Part shown: piece by piece, positions 42,645 to 51,824 of the stretch
Position numbering within the stretch: the first letter of the stretch is position 1
How the letters are laid out: the number at the start of each line of letters is the position of its first letter
DNA from: JBHYGK01 sp051859045
GTDB taxonomy: Bacteria; Pseudomonadota; Gammaproteobacteria; Xanthomonadales; Xanthomonadaceae
Reading direction: 5' to 3'
NCBI GenBank assembly: GCA_051859045.1
Contig: JBHYGK010000015.1
Span: forward strand, 1-51,926
Length of the DNA stretch: 51,926 nucleotides
Translations under genes and position numbers: made by a program
The notes under the pieces: generated by a model
What the model was told of the DNA's origin: nothing
Seen by the model: only the letters and a program-made list of their open reading frames with translations
Databases searched by the model: none

Positions 42645-43160
42645 TCAGCCGAACTCGGCCACCACGGCCGGGCGGGTGAGGTGCCAGGCGTACCAGGCGA
42701 ACAGGCCGAGCAGGGCCAGGTTCCAGGCCGCGCCCAGGTAGAGCACCGCGGTGGTGATCGCGGCCATCCCGTCGGCCTGGTTCGCGGCGCCGAGCTGCGC
42801 GACGTCCACGAACGGCACCAGCGCGATGTTCAGCGCCGAGAGCAGGGCCACGACCGGCAGGCAGCCGAGGAAGGCCCGCCGGCCCCAGGGCCGGCGCATC
42901 GCCAGGCCCACCGACGCGAACAGCACCGCCAGCGAGAGCAGGCCGCCGAACGCGGTCAGCAGCGGCATCGCGGAGACGTACCACGCCGGATAGCCCTGCA
43001 TCGCGTCGGCGGTGGCCGCGCCCAGCAGGTCGCCGCCGAGCGCCTGCAGGCCGAGCGTCGCCAGCGTGCCCAGCACGCCGAAGGACGCGGCGGTGATCGA
43101 GAGCACCGCGATGATGGTCACCGCGACGGAGCGCGGGGCGGGGAAGGCGTCGTCGTGCAT
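42645..43160 (-). CDS. Hypothetical four-helix membrane protein
   Basis: A 171-residue membrane protein with hydrophobic segments near residues 13-37, 60-85, 98-117 and 133-160. No family recognised. It may resemble DUF-type small membrane proteins that act as solo integral proteins. It lies between the patatin gene upstream (71 bases) and the Pmp3-like gene downstream (87 bases), all on one strand. Confidence 0.6.
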   Translation of the reverse strand: MHDDAFPAPRSVAVTIIAVLSITAASFGVLGTLATLGLQALGGDLLGAATADAMQGYPAWYVSAMPLLTAFGGLLSLAVLFASVGLAMRRPWGRRAFLGCLPVVALLSALNIALVPFVDVAQLGAANQADGMAAITTAVLYLGAAWNLALLGLFAWYAWHLTRPAVVAEFG

Positions 43161-43231
43161 GCGGGCGGACCGGCGGGGGCGAGGGGCCCCAGCCTGCCGG
43201 CGCGGCGCGCGCGGGGCAAGGCCGGGCGGCC

Positions 43232-44467
43232 TCAGCGCGGCTCCGGCGCCGGGCCCGCCCAGCCGAAGAACGCGCGCACCTCGTCCTCGCGCGCGGCCAC
43301 GTCGGCCTCGCCCAGCGCGATCAGTTCGCGGGTGAAGTCGCGCTCGAACAACAGGTAGCTCGCCAGCGCGCCGCCCGCGGCCGCGGTGCGCCCGGTCGAG
43401 GTGACCCCGAGCGCCGCCAGCATCGCGCGCACCGGCCGCGGCAGCGCGCCGACGTGCCGCGCGGCGATGTCGTCGATGCGCTGGCTGGGGCTGATCACCA
43501 GCAGCCGCAGCGGCTTGAGCGAGGGGTGCTCGCGGCCCCCGGCGTCGAGCAGGCGCAGGGTCTGGTTGATCCGCTCGGCGCGCTCGATGTCCACCGCCAG
43601 CGCGTCGAGGAAGATGTTGCTCAGCGCATGGCCGCCGATCTGGGCCAGCGTGGGGTACTCGCCGTCGAGCACGGTGCGCGCCTGCGGCTCGTGCAGGCGG
43701 CCCGCGCCGACCACCAGGATGCGCTCCGCGCCCAGGTGCACCGCCGGCGACAGCGGGGCGCTCTGGCGCATCGAGCCGTCGCCGAAGTAGTGCATGCCCT
43801 GGCGCATCGGCAGCGCCATCGCCGGGAACACGAACGGGATCGCCGAGGACGCCAGCAGGTGCGGCAGCGTGATCGGCGTGCGCACCGCGATGCGCTGCGA
43901 GCGGGTCCACGGCGCGACTTCGCCGCGGGCCTCGTAGAAGGTCACGTGCTCGCCCGAGCTGTAGCTCGACGCGGTCACCGCGAACGCGCGCAGGTGGCCC
44001 CCCGCGATCAGCCCCGGGATGCGCTCCAGCGGCACCAGCCGGCCCAGCAGCTCGCGCAGCGGGCTGTTGTCGAGCAGCGAGCGCGGCTTGACCTTGCGCC
44101 AGCGCGCCAGCAGCCAGCCCAGCGAGAACAGGCTCAGCCAGCGCGCGCCGGTGCGGATGATCCCCAGCGAGTCGGAGCGGTAGACCTGCTCGGCGCGGAA
44201 GTTCCACCACACCTCGTGCAGCGCGGCGATCGCGCCCTCGATGTCGTCGGCGTTCGCGGCCAGGGCCGAGGCGTTGATCGCGCCGGCCGAGGTGCCGGTC
44301 AGCACCGGGAAGGGATTGGGGCCGCCGCCGGCCCCGGCGGCCCGCCGGATCCGCATCAGCCCGGCCAGCACGCCGGCCTGGTAGGCGGCCCGGGCGCCGC
44401 CGCCGGTCAGCACCAGGCCGACGTCGCCGGGAGGGGCGGGCGGGGCGGACGGGGTCGGCTCGGGCAT
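43232..44467 (-). CDS. Patatin-like phospholipase
   Basis: A 411-residue lipid acyl hydrolase of the patatin family. Oxyanion hole motif GGGARAAYQAG at 22-32, nucleophile elbow GTSAG with S60, and catalytic D230 in YFGDGSMRQ complete the Ser-Asp dyad. No signal peptide; a hydrophobic stretch around 108-122 (WLSLFSLGWLLARW) may associate with the membrane. The C-terminal 90 residues are a family extension. Likely acts on membrane phospholipids; divergent from the unknown protein behind the FliA-like promoter. Confidence 0.9.
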   Translation of the reverse strand: MPEPTPSAPPAPPGDVGLVLTGGGARAAYQAGVLAGLMRIRRAAGAGGGPNPFPVLTGTSAGAINASALAANADDIEGAIAALHEVWWNFRAEQVYRSDSLGIIRTGARWLSLFSLGWLLARWRKVKPRSLLDNSPLRELLGRLVPLERIPGLIAGGHLRAFAVTASSYSSGEHVTFYEARGEVAPWTRSQRIAVRTPITLPHLLASSAIPFVFPAMALPMRQGMHYFGDGSMRQSAPLSPAVHLGAERILVVGAGRLHEPQARTVLDGEYPTLAQIGGHALSNIFLDALAVDIERAERINQTLRLLDAGGREHPSLKPLRLLVISPSQRIDDIAARHVGALPRPVRAMLAALGVTSTGRTAAAGGALASYLLFERDFTRELIALGEADVAAREDEVRAFFGWAGPAPEPR

Positions 44468-44575
44468 CGGGGCGTCCGGAAGAAAGGGCGGCTGGCCGTG
44501 GCAGCGGCCGGGTCGCCGGGGCCTGAAGCCTCGCGCCGTTCGTCGGCCCGGCGCAAGTCCGCGTTCCGGCCCCGC

Positions 44576-44602
44576 TCAAGGGATCGGGGGGGCGGCCGTT
44601 AC
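44576..44602 (+). promoter_or_regulatory. FliA (sigma-28)-like promoter
   Basis: TCAAG at 44576-44580, then 14 bases, then GCCGTTAC at 44595-44602. This is close to the flagellar sigma-28 pattern TAAAG/TCAAG-N14-GCCGATAA in both elements and spacing. Transcription would begin near 44609, 20 bases before the ATG at 44629, leaving room for the GGAGGT ribosome site. Confidence 0.45.
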
Positions 44603-44628
44603 CGACCATGAGTCAATGGAGGTAGCCC

Positions 44629-45147
44629 ATGGACATCCGTGGAGCAGACATCAACATCAATGCCGAGCGCCAGGCGCGGTCCACCCAGGCGCAGGCCCAG
44701 GCCGCCGCCGGGCGCGTGGCCGCGCGCGCGCAGCCCGTCCCCACGGCCGCCGAGGCGCCCACCACCGACGAGGCGGCCACCACCGCGCGCGCCAGCGCGC
44801 GCCTCGCCGACCAGTCGCTGTCGATCAGCGAGACCGCCCGCGCCGTCGCGGCCCGGCTCGCGCTCACCCCGCCGCGCCTCGAGGGCGAGGAGGGCGCGCG
44901 GCGCATCCGCTCGGCCGCCGAGCAGGCGCTGCGCAATGATCCGCGCTTCATCATGCTGGTGCGGATGATCGAGAACTACACCGGCGCCAGCGTGCAGGCC
45001 GCCGACGTCGAGGCCGCCCTCGGCGCGCCCGAGCCGCTCGAGGCCCCCGCGCCGGCGGTCCCGCCCAGCCCCGCCCGCGGCGCCGAGGCCTACGCCTCGA
45101 CCCCGGCCGAGGCCCCGCCGCCGCCGCGCATCGACGTCAGCGCGTAA
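44629..45147 (+). CDS. Unknown Ala-rich protein, possible flagellar-regulon member
   Basis: A 172-residue soluble protein of no recognised family. It starts MDIRGADININAERQAR and is Ala/Gln/Thr-rich and probably largely disordered to about residue 60. A more conserved-looking core follows, including SARLADQSLSISETARAVAARL, a Glu/Arg helix and NDPRFIMLVRMIENYTG. The C-terminus is Pro/Ala-rich. It has a very good ribosome site (GGAGGT) and a FliA-like promoter, hence the suggestion of a link to motility. I see no FlgM signature. Confidence 0.65.
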   Translation: MDIRGADININAERQARSTQAQAQAAAGRVAARAQPVPTAAEAPTTDEAATTARASARLADQSLSISETARAVAARLALTPPRLEGEEGARRIRSAAEQALRNDPRFIMLVRMIENYTGASVQAADVEAALGAPEPLEAPAPAVPPSPARGAEAYASTPAEAPPPPRIDVSA

Positions 45148-45182
45148 GCGCCCGCCGCCCTGGCGCGCCCGCCGCCCCGCCA

Positions 45183-48100
45183 TCAGGCCGCGCGCTGCGC
45201 CAGCAGCGCCAGCAGCCCGCGCGCCGTGCGCACGCGGCTGGCCGCGTCGGGCAGCTCGAGCTTGATCCGCAGCCGGTCGGTGCCCTCCATCGCGTAGTGC
45301 CGCGGCTGGCCCTGGACCAGCCGGATCACCGCCATCGGGTCGACGTCGGGCTTCTCGTTGAAGCTCAGGCGGCCGCCGGTGGCGCCGAGGTCGAGCTTGC
45401 GCACGCCGATCGCGGTGGCCGCGAGCTTGAGCTCGGTGACCGCGAAGAGCTGCTTGACCTGCTCGGGCAGCAGGCCGAAGCGGTCGATCATCTCCACCTG
45501 CAGCTCGCGCAGCCCCTCGGCGTCGGGCGCGCTGGCGATGCGCTTGTACAGCGTCAGTCGGTGGTGCACGTCGGGCAGGTAGTCGTCGGGGATCAGGGCC
45601 GGCACGTGCAGCTCGACCTCGGCGCCGTGGTGGCGGACCGCGTCGAGGTCGGGGATCTGGCCCTTGCGGATCGAGCGCACCGCGCGCTCGAGCAGCTCGG
45701 TGTACAGCCCGAAGCCGACTTCGGTGATCTGGCCGGACTGCTCCTCGCCCAGCAGCTCGCCCGCGCCGCGGATCTCGAGGTCGTGGGTGGCCAGCGCGAA
45801 GCCCGCGCCCAGCTCCTCGAGCGAGGCCAGCGCCTCCAGGCGCTTCTCGGCGTCGGGCGTCATGGCCTTGCGGTCGGGCACCACCAGGTAGGCGTAGGCG
45901 CGGTGGTGGCTGCGGCCGACGCGGCCGCGCAGCTGGTGCAGCTGGGCCAGGCCGAAGCGGTCGGCGCGGTGGATGATGATGGTGTTGGCGCTGGGGATGT
46001 CGATGCCCGACTCGATGATGGTCGTGCTCACCAGCACGTTGAAGCGCTGGCGGTGGAAGTCGAACATCACCTGCTCGAGCTCCTTCTCCGGCATCTGGCC
46101 GTGGGCCACGCGGATGCGCGCGTCGGGCACCAGCTCGCCCAGCTCGCGCGCCATCTTCTCGATGCTGTCGACCTCGTTGTGCAGGAAGTACACCTGGCCG
46201 CCGCGGGCGAGCTCGCGCTGGAAGGCCTCGCGCAGCATCGCCGCGTCCCAGGGCGTGATGAAGGTCTTGACCGCCACGCGGTTGGCCGGCGGCGTGGCGA
46301 TGATGCTCAGCTCGCGCAGGCCCGCCATCGCCATGTTGAGCGTGCGCGGGATCGGCGTGGCGGTGAGCGTGAGCAGGTGGACCTCGGCGCGCAGGGCCTT
46401 CAGGCGCTCCTTCTGGCGCACGCCGAAGCGCTGCTCCTCGTCGACGATCACCAGCCCGAGGTCCTTGAAGCGCACGTCCTCCTGCAGCAGCCGGTGGGTG
46501 CCGACGATGACGTCCACCTGGCCCTCGGCCAGCTGGGCCAGCGCGGCCTTGGAGTCCTTGGCGCCCTTGAAGCGCGAGATCACCTCGACCCGGATCGGCC
46601 AGTCGGCGAAGCGGTCGCGGAAGTTGCGGTAGTGCTGCTCGGCCAGCAGCGTGGTGGGCACCAGCACCGCCACCTGCTTGCCCGCGCTGGCGGCGGCGAA
46701 GGCGGCGCGCACCGCCACCTCGGTCTTGCCGAAGCCCACGTCGCCGCAGACCACGCGGTCCATCGGGATCGCGCGCTGCAGGTCGTGGGTGACCGCGTCG
46801 ATCGCGGCGAGCTGGTCGGGGGTCTCCTCGAAGGGGAAGGTGGCCGCGAACTGCTCGTACAGGCCGCGGTCGACCTCGAGCGCGAGGCCCTGGCGGGCCT
46901 GGCGCTTGGCCTGGATCTCGAGCAGCTCGGCGGCGACGTCGCGGACCTTCTCGGCGGCCTTGCGGCGCGCCTTCTCCCACTGCTCGCCGCCCAGCGAATG
47001 CAGCGGCGCGTGCTCGGGGCTGGCGCCGGAGTAGCGGCTCACCAGGTGCAGCTGGGCGACCGGCACGTAGAGCTTGTCGCCCTTGGCGTACTCGATCATC
47101 AGGAATTCGCTGACCTGCCCGCCGGCCTCCAGCGTCACCAGGCCCTGGTAGCGGCCCACGCCGTGGTCCTCGTGGACGATCGGCGCGCCGGGCGCGATCT
47201 CGCTCAAGTCCTTGATGATCGACTCGGGGTCGCGCGGGCCACCCGCGCGGCGCCGGCGCCGGCCCTGCGGCGCGCGGCCCGGGAACAGCTGGCGCTCGGT
47301 GAGCACGGTGAGCGCGGGCGAGACGACGGCGAAGCCGTCCTCGAGCGGGGCGACCGTGATCGCGAGCTTCTCGCCCGAGGCCAGGAAGCCCGCCCAGTCG
47401 GCCACGGTGGCGGGCGCGAGCTCGGCGGTCTTGAGCTGCTCGGCCATCGCCTCGCGGCGGCCGGCGGAGTCGGCGGCGATCAGCACGCGGCCGGGATAGG
47501 CCTGCAGGAAGCGCTTGAGCGCGTGCGCGGGCTCCTCGCCCTTCTCGGCCAGCGGCAGCGCCGGCGCGGGCGCGTAGCCGAGGTCGGGCGCCTCGCCGTG
47601 GCGCTCGTCGGCCGGGCCCAGCACCTCGATGCGCTTGTGCCGGTTGAGCTGCTCGCGCAGCCCGTCGGGCGAGAGGTAGAGCTCGCCGGGCTCGAGCACC
47701 GGGCGCTCGATGTCGTGGCGGCGCTGCTCCCAGCGGTCGCCGGCCTGCAGCCAGAAGGCCTCGGCGGCCTCGGGCACGCCCTCGCCGAGCACCAGCAGGG
47801 CCTGGCCGGCGAGGTAGTCGAACAGGGTCGCGGTCTGGGCGAAGAACAGCGGCAGGTAGTACTCGATGCCGTTCGGGGCTACGCCGGCCTTGAGGTCCTG
47901 CAGCAGCGGGCAGCGCCGCGGGTCGACGTCGAAGCGCTCGCGCAGGGCCTCGCGCACGCGCTTGGTCGACGCGTCGTCGAGCGGCAGCTCGCGCGCCGGC
48001 AGCAGCTTCACCTGCTCGACCACGTGCGCGGAGCGCTGGGTCTCGGGGTCGAAGCTGCGGATCGACTCCACCTCGTCGTCGAAGAGCTCGATGCGGTAGG

Positions 48101-48653
48101 GCTCGGCCGCGCCCATCGGATACAGGTCGAGCAGGGCGCCGCGCACCGCGAAGTCGCCCGGGTCCATCACCTGGGGCACGTGGCGGTAGCCGGCGGCCTC
48201 GAGGCGGCGCTTCTCCGCGTCGAGGTCCAGGCGCTGGCCGCGGGCCACGTCGAGCGTGCTGCCGACGATGAAGCTGGGCGGCGCGAGGCGCTGCATCAGC
48301 GTCGCCACCGGCACCACCAGGATGCCGCGGCGGGTCGCCGGCAGGCGCGAGAGCGTGGCCACGCGCTGGCTGGTGATCTCGGCGTGCGGGCTGAACTGGT
48401 CGTAGGGCAGCGTCTCCCAGTCGGCGAAATGCAGCACCGGCTGGCCTTCGGCCAGCGCGCGCAGGTCGGACTCGAGCTGGGCCGCGGCGTGGGTGTCGCG
48501 GGCGACGGCCAGCACCTGGCCGTCGTGGCCGGCCGCGAGGCGGGCCAGGGCGAGGGCGAGGGCGCTGGGGCTGGCGGGGGCGCGCCACAGGGCGCGCTGC
48601 TGGCCGGGCCGCGGGACGGGCGGCGAGGCGAGGGGAGCGGGGGAGGTCGTCAT
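45183..48653 (-). CDS. mfd: Transcription-repair coupling factor Mfd
   Basis: ATP-dependent DNA translocase of 1156 residues that displaces stalled RNA polymerase and recruits UvrA. The N-terminal UvrB-like region is visible (LPYDQFSPHAEITSQRVATLSRL). The RNA polymerase-interaction domain includes VHEDHGVGRYQGLVTLE. RecG-like motor motifs are GDVGFGKTEVAVRAAF (about 637), VGTHRLLQED, IVDEEQRFGV (about 735), TATPIPRTL, STTIIESGIDIP and QLRGRVGRS. The C-terminal regulatory TRCF domain is full length. The frame is intact and the gene stands alone. Confidence 0.97.
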   Translation of the reverse strand: MTTSPAPLASPPVPRPGQQRALWRAPASPSALALALARLAAGHDGQVLAVARDTHAAAQLESDLRALAEGQPVLHFADWETLPYDQFSPHAEITSQRVATLSRLPATRRGILVVPVATLMQRLAPPSFIVGSTLDVARGQRLDLDAEKRRLEAAGYRHVPQVMDPGDFAVRGALLDLYPMGAAEPYRIELFDDEVESIRSFDPETQRSAHVVEQVKLLPARELPLDDASTKRVREALRERFDVDPRRCPLLQDLKAGVAPNGIEYYLPLFFAQTATLFDYLAGQALLVLGEGVPEAAEAFWLQAGDRWEQRRHDIERPVLEPGELYLSPDGLREQLNRHKRIEVLGPADERHGEAPDLGYAPAPALPLAEKGEEPAHALKRFLQAYPGRVLIAADSAGRREAMAEQLKTAELAPATVADWAGFLASGEKLAITVAPLEDGFAVVSPALTVLTERQLFPGRAPQGRRRRRAGGPRDPESIIKDLSEIAPGAPIVHEDHGVGRYQGLVTLEAGGQVSEFLMIEYAKGDKLYVPVAQLHLVSRYSGASPEHAPLHSLGGEQWEKARRKAAEKVRDVAAELLEIQAKRQARQGLALEVDRGLYEQFAATFPFEETPDQLAAIDAVTHDLQRAIPMDRVVCGDVGFGKTEVAVRAAFAAASAGKQVAVLVPTTLLAEQHYRNFRDRFADWPIRVEVISRFKGAKDSKAALAQLAEGQVDVIVGTHRLLQEDVRFKDLGLVIVDEEQRFGVRQKERLKALRAEVHLLTLTATPIPRTLNMAMAGLRELSIIATPPANRVAVKTFITPWDAAMLREAFQRELARGGQVYFLHNEVDSIEKMARELGELVPDARIRVAHGQMPEKELEQVMFDFHRQRFNVLVSTTIIESGIDIPSANTIIIHRADRFGLAQLHQLRGRVGRSHHRAYAYLVVPDRKAMTPDAEKRLEALASLEELGAGFALATHDLEIRGAGELLGEEQSGQITEVGFGLYTELLERAVRSIRKGQIPDLDAVRHHGAEVELHVPALIPDDYLPDVHHRLTLYKRIASAPDAEGLRELQVEMIDRFGLLPEQVKQLFAVTELKLAATAIGVRKLDLGATGGRLSFNEKPDVDPMAVIRLVQGQPRHYAMEGTDRLRIKLELPDAASRVRTARGLLALLAQRAA

Positions 48654-48735
48654 CAGGCGCGCAGTCTAACGGAGCCGCCCGCCACGCCGGCGTGCAGGCG
48701 CCGGCCGGCCGCCGCGACGGCCCTGCACCGGCCGC

Positions 48736-49317
48736 TCAGGCCGCCGGCGCGTCCAGCGCGAGGGTCACCCGGGTCACGCCGTGGTCCTCGATCAGGTGGG
48801 TGCTGGTGAAGCCCAGCCGCCGGCACAGGCCCAGCATGGCCGCGTTGTCCTCGAGCACGTCGCCCCAGATCTCGGCCACGCCCTCGCGGCGGGCCCAGGC
48901 GATGAGCTGCTCCATCAGGTGCGCGCCCAGGCCCTGGCCGCCGATGAAGCGCGAGACCAGGATCGCGAACTCCGCGCGCACCCGCGCCCCTGCGGCCGGC
49001 GGCGCGTCCTTCGCCGGCGTGTCCTTCGACAGCCGCGCCACCGCGCCCACCAGCGCGTCCCCCGGCGGCAGCATCTCGGTGGCGACGAGCACCACGTCGC
49101 GCCCGGGCACGGGGTGGGTGAGGTGGCGGGCGTACTCCTCGCTCAGGCCCTTCACCGCGTGCAGGTAGCGCTTGCGGACCTCGTCCTCGCTGAGCAGCGG
49201 GAAGGCCGCGCGGATGGGCTCGGCGTCGAGCGGGTGGATCGGGCGCACCAGCAGCAGGCGCCCGTCGTCCAGCCTGACGCGGGCGTGGAAGGGCGTGGGC
49301 AGCGGCTGGACCTGCAT
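48736..49317 (-). CDS. GNAT N-acetyltransferase
   Basis: A 193-residue acetyltransferase resembling the C-terminal GNAT part of acetate-CoA-ligase/protein acetyltransferase (Pat-like) enzymes: it starts DGRLLLVRPIHPLDAEPIRAAFPLLSEDEVRKRY, and has FIGGQGLGAHLMEQLIAWARREGV as the acetyl-CoA motif and DNAAMLGLCRRLGF near the end. It lacks the ligase domains. It may acetylate lysines on metabolic enzymes, but that is inference. Confidence 0.85.
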   Translation of the reverse strand: MQVQPLPTPFHARVRLDDGRLLLVRPIHPLDAEPIRAAFPLLSEDEVRKRYLHAVKGLSEEYARHLTHPVPGRDVVLVATEMLPPGDALVGAVARLSKDTPAKDAPPAAGARVRAEFAILVSRFIGGQGLGAHLMEQLIAWARREGVAEIWGDVLEDNAAMLGLCRRLGFTSTHLIEDHGVTRVTLALDAPAA

Positions 49318-49379
49318 GGGGGCGCGGCGTCCGGGCTGGGGCGGCGCTCAGGATGCCACGGCGGGAGGGCGGCGCGGCG

Positions 49380-49796
49380 TCACTCGCCGGCGTGCAGGCC
49401 GCCGAACTCCGCGAAGGTCACCACGTGGCCGCCGGGCTCGCGCACGATGGTCTCGCGCGCGCCGTAGAAAGTCTGGCGCTCGGCGACCAGGCGCTCGCAG
49501 TCCGCCGGGAGCAGGCGCTGCACGGCGTCGAGGTCGGCGACCTCGATGAACAGCGCGGCGCTGCCCGCGCCCACCCGGTCGGCCACCGCGGGCTCGTCGG
49601 CGCGCACGCTGGCCAGGGTCTGGTACATCACCTCGAGCCCGTCGCGGGCGAGGATCACGAAGCCCAGGCGGCCGTCGTCGGCGGGCAGCTCCACGGTGCG
49701 GCCGAAGCCCAGCGCCGACCAGAAGGCCAGGACGGGCTCGATCGCCTCGACGACGAGCACGGGGGTGAGCTTCCGGAAGCGGGGCTGCGGGGCCAT
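49380..49796 (-). CDS. VOC (glyoxalase-like) superfamily protein
   Basis: A 138-residue protein with the paired beta-alpha-beta-beta-beta fold of the VOC superfamily: KLTPVLVVEAIEPVLAFWSALGF, then LGFVILARDGLEVMYQT, ALFIEVADLDAVQRLL and TIVREPGGHVVTFAEFG. The first metal ligand position is not histidine, so metal binding resembles bleomycin-resistance-like members rather than glyoxalase I. Function unknown. Confidence 0.85.
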   Translation of the reverse strand: MAPQPRFRKLTPVLVVEAIEPVLAFWSALGFGRTVELPADDGRLGFVILARDGLEVMYQTLASVRADEPAVADRVGAGSAALFIEVADLDAVQRLLPADCERLVAERQTFYGARETIVREPGGHVVTFAEFGGLHAGE

Positions 49797-49914
49797 GCGG
49801 GGACTCCGTGGGGGGACAGGGGCGGCCAGCGATACGCCGGCGACGGCGCGGGCGCCATCCGGCGAAACCCGCGCCCGGGGGGTGACGTCGCCGGCGGCCC
49901 CGACAGGCCAGCGC

Positions 49915-50781
49915 TCAGTGGCACTGCAGCAGCTGCCAGGCCGCCTCGAAGCGCCGCGCGGCGAGATCCTGGCGGCGGATCCACAGGTAGAGCAGGCCCG
50001 CGTCGCCCCACTGCATGCCCGCGGCGTCGTCGCTGTCGAGCTGCAGCAGCAGCACCCAGTCCGCGGCGCCCGCGGCGAGGCTGGGCCGCAGCGGGTGGTC
50101 GGCGTGGCGGTCGTCGCCCTGGTACAGCCCGTGCGAGGCGAGCTGGCACTCCAGCGCCATGCCGGCGTGCTGGATCGGCGCGGGATGGCCGCCGAGCTGG
50201 TGCAGCGGGATCCGCGCGTCCTCCGCGCGCAGCGCGTCGAAGGCCTCCCACTGCCGCGGCGCCAGCGCGAGCGCCTGCACCGCCGGGTCCTCGTCGGCCG
50301 GCCAGCTGCGCACCGGCGTGGCGCGCAGGCCCAGCGGTTCGAACAGGTCCTCGGGGACGAGGCCCTCGGGCGGGGCCTGCGGGCTGCAGTCCGCCGGCGC
50401 GGCCTCGGCGAAGAGCAGGCGCCAGCTGCCGCGGTCCTCGGGGTCGAAGCCCCAGGTCGACTGCCCGGCGTCGTAGAACCACCACAGCAGGCCTGCCTCG
50501 GGCAGTTCGGGCAGGCCCGGCACGCGCGGCAGGGTGGCCAGGTCGAGCTGGAGCAGGAAGGCCAGCGGGCGGCCCCGCCACTCCGGCCACTCCAGGCCCG
50601 GCGGCAGCGAGGGCAGGCCGCCGAGGCGGTTGAAGCCGCGGCCGCCGTGCTCCAGCCGCAGCGCCGGCGCGCGCAGCGCCTCGAGCGCGTCGCGCACCGC
50701 CTCGAGCCCGGGGGCGTCGCCGTCGTCCGGCGCGCGCCGGGGGGCGCCGAACCAGCCGCGGAGGATGTCGAACAGGCCCAT
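49915..50781 (-). CDS. DUF1963 (YwqG-like) protein
   Basis: A 288-residue protein. DUF1963 marks are NRLGGLPSLPPGLEWPEWRGRPLAFLLQLDL, LLWWFYDAG, LGGHPAPIQ, and LLQLDSDDAAGMQWGDAGLLYLWI. YwqG-type proteins occur widely with no fixed function, sometimes as immunity-like or housekeeping proteins. No toxin gene is adjacent here. The ATG was chosen because the sequence begins MGLFDILRGWFGAP, and upstream in-frame sequence is a shadow of the reductase gene. Confidence 0.85.
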   Translation of the reverse strand: MGLFDILRGWFGAPRRAPDDGDAPGLEAVRDALEALRAPALRLEHGGRGFNRLGGLPSLPPGLEWPEWRGRPLAFLLQLDLATLPRVPGLPELPEAGLLWWFYDAGQSTWGFDPEDRGSWRLLFAEAAPADCSPQAPPEGLVPEDLFEPLGLRATPVRSWPADEDPAVQALALAPRQWEAFDALRAEDARIPLHQLGGHPAPIQHAGMALECQLASHGLYQGDDRHADHPLRPSLAAGAADWVLLLQLDSDDAAGMQWGDAGLLYLWIRRQDLAARRFEAAWQLLQCH

Positions 50782-50825
50782 GCCGCCTCCCCCCTCGCCG
50801 CCGTGGTCGTGGCGCCCGTGCCCGG

Positions 50826-51824
50826 TCAGCCGGCCCAGGGGCCGTTGGGCTCGATCAGGATCTTGCCGCTGCGGCCGCCGCCGGCCGCGGCCTCGACGGC
50901 CTCGGCCACGCGCTCGAGCGGATAGCTGGCCTGGATCGGCGCGCTCAGCGCGCCGCTGGCGATGCCCTGGGCGAGTTCGGTGAACAGCGCGGCGCGCTCG
51001 GCGCTGCCGGCGGCCTTGAGCCACTTCGACAGCCAGAAGCCGCGCAGCGTGATGTCGCGGAAGATCAGTGAGTTCGGCGAGACCTCGCAGCGCTCGCCGC
51101 CCATCGCGCCGTAGTTCACCACCGTGCCGCCCTCGGCCAGCGCCTGGGCGAGGCGCTCGGTGGCGCCGCCGCCGACCGCGTCGATGCCCAGCCGCGGCCG
51201 CGCGCCGCCGGTGGCCTCGCGCAGGCGCTTGCCCAGCTCGGGGCCGTCGAGCAGCACCACGTCGCCGCCCTGGGCGAGCACGCCGGCGATGGCGTCCTCG
51301 CGGCGGACCACGTTCGCGGTCTTCAGCCCGCGCGCCTTGGCGAGCTGGATCAGGTAGCCGCCGACCGCGGAATTGGCCGCGTTCTGCAGCACCCACTCGC
51401 CCGGCTGCAGGTCGAGGAATTCGCTGAGCAGCAGGCGCGCGGTGGGCGGATTGACGGTGAGCATCGCCAGCTGGCGCGGATCGGCGCCCTCGGGCAGCGG
51501 CAGCAGCTGCTTGGCCGGGGCCACGACCTCGGTGCTCCAGGTGCCGATGCCGATCGGCAGCAGCACGGTCTGGCCGATGGCCAGGCCCGCGACGCCCTCG
51601 CCGAGCTCGACCACGCGGCCCACGCCCTCGTTGCCGCCGACCGCGGGCAGCGGCGGCAGCAGGCCGTACTGGCCGGTCAGGGTGAGCACGTCGGAGGGGT
51701 TGATCGGGGCGGCGAGCACCTGCACGCGGACCTCGCCGGCGCCGACCGGCGCGGCCTCGGCCTCGACGCAGCGGATCAGCTCGTGCGGCACGGGGCCGCG
51801 GGTGTCATAGACGGCGCGCTTCAT
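50826..51824 (-). CDS. MDR-family reductase, 2-enoyl thioester reductase-like
   Basis: A 332-residue medium-chain dehydrogenase/reductase without zinc ligands, resembling mitochondrial MECR/Etr1-type enoyl thioester reductases. It begins with MKRAVYDTRGPVPHELI, has INPSDVLTLTGQYG and PAVGGNEGVGRVVELG in the catalytic domain, and the nucleotide region WVLQNAANSAVGGYLIQLAK. VNYGAMGGERCEVSP and LRGFWLSKWLK fit that subgroup. It likely reduces double bonds using NADPH. The last 102 bases of the window (51825-51926) show only GC-rich sequence. Confidence 0.9.
   Translation of the reverse strand: MKRAVYDTRGPVPHELIRCVEAEAAPVGAGEVRVQVLAAPINPSDVLTLTGQYGLLPPLPAVGGNEGVGRVVELGEGVAGLAIGQTVLLPIGIGTWSTEVVAPAKQLLPLPEGADPRQLAMLTVNPPTARLLLSEFLDLQPGEWVLQNAANSAVGGYLIQLAKARGLKTANVVRREDAIAGVLAQGGDVVLLDGPELGKRLREATGGARPRLGIDAVGGGATERLAQALAEGGTVVNYGAMGGERCEVSPNSLIFRDITLRGFWLSKWLKAAGSAERAALFTELAQGIASGALSAPIQASYPLERVAEAVEAAAGGGRSGKILIEPNGPWAG

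Noticed and set aside
45297..48809. 1170-codon open frame on the plus strand opposite mfd
   Set aside because: Antisense shadow caused by the very high GC content; its translation is low-complexity (Leu/Gly/Val/Gln/His-rich) with no motifs, while mfd on the other strand has a complete motif set.
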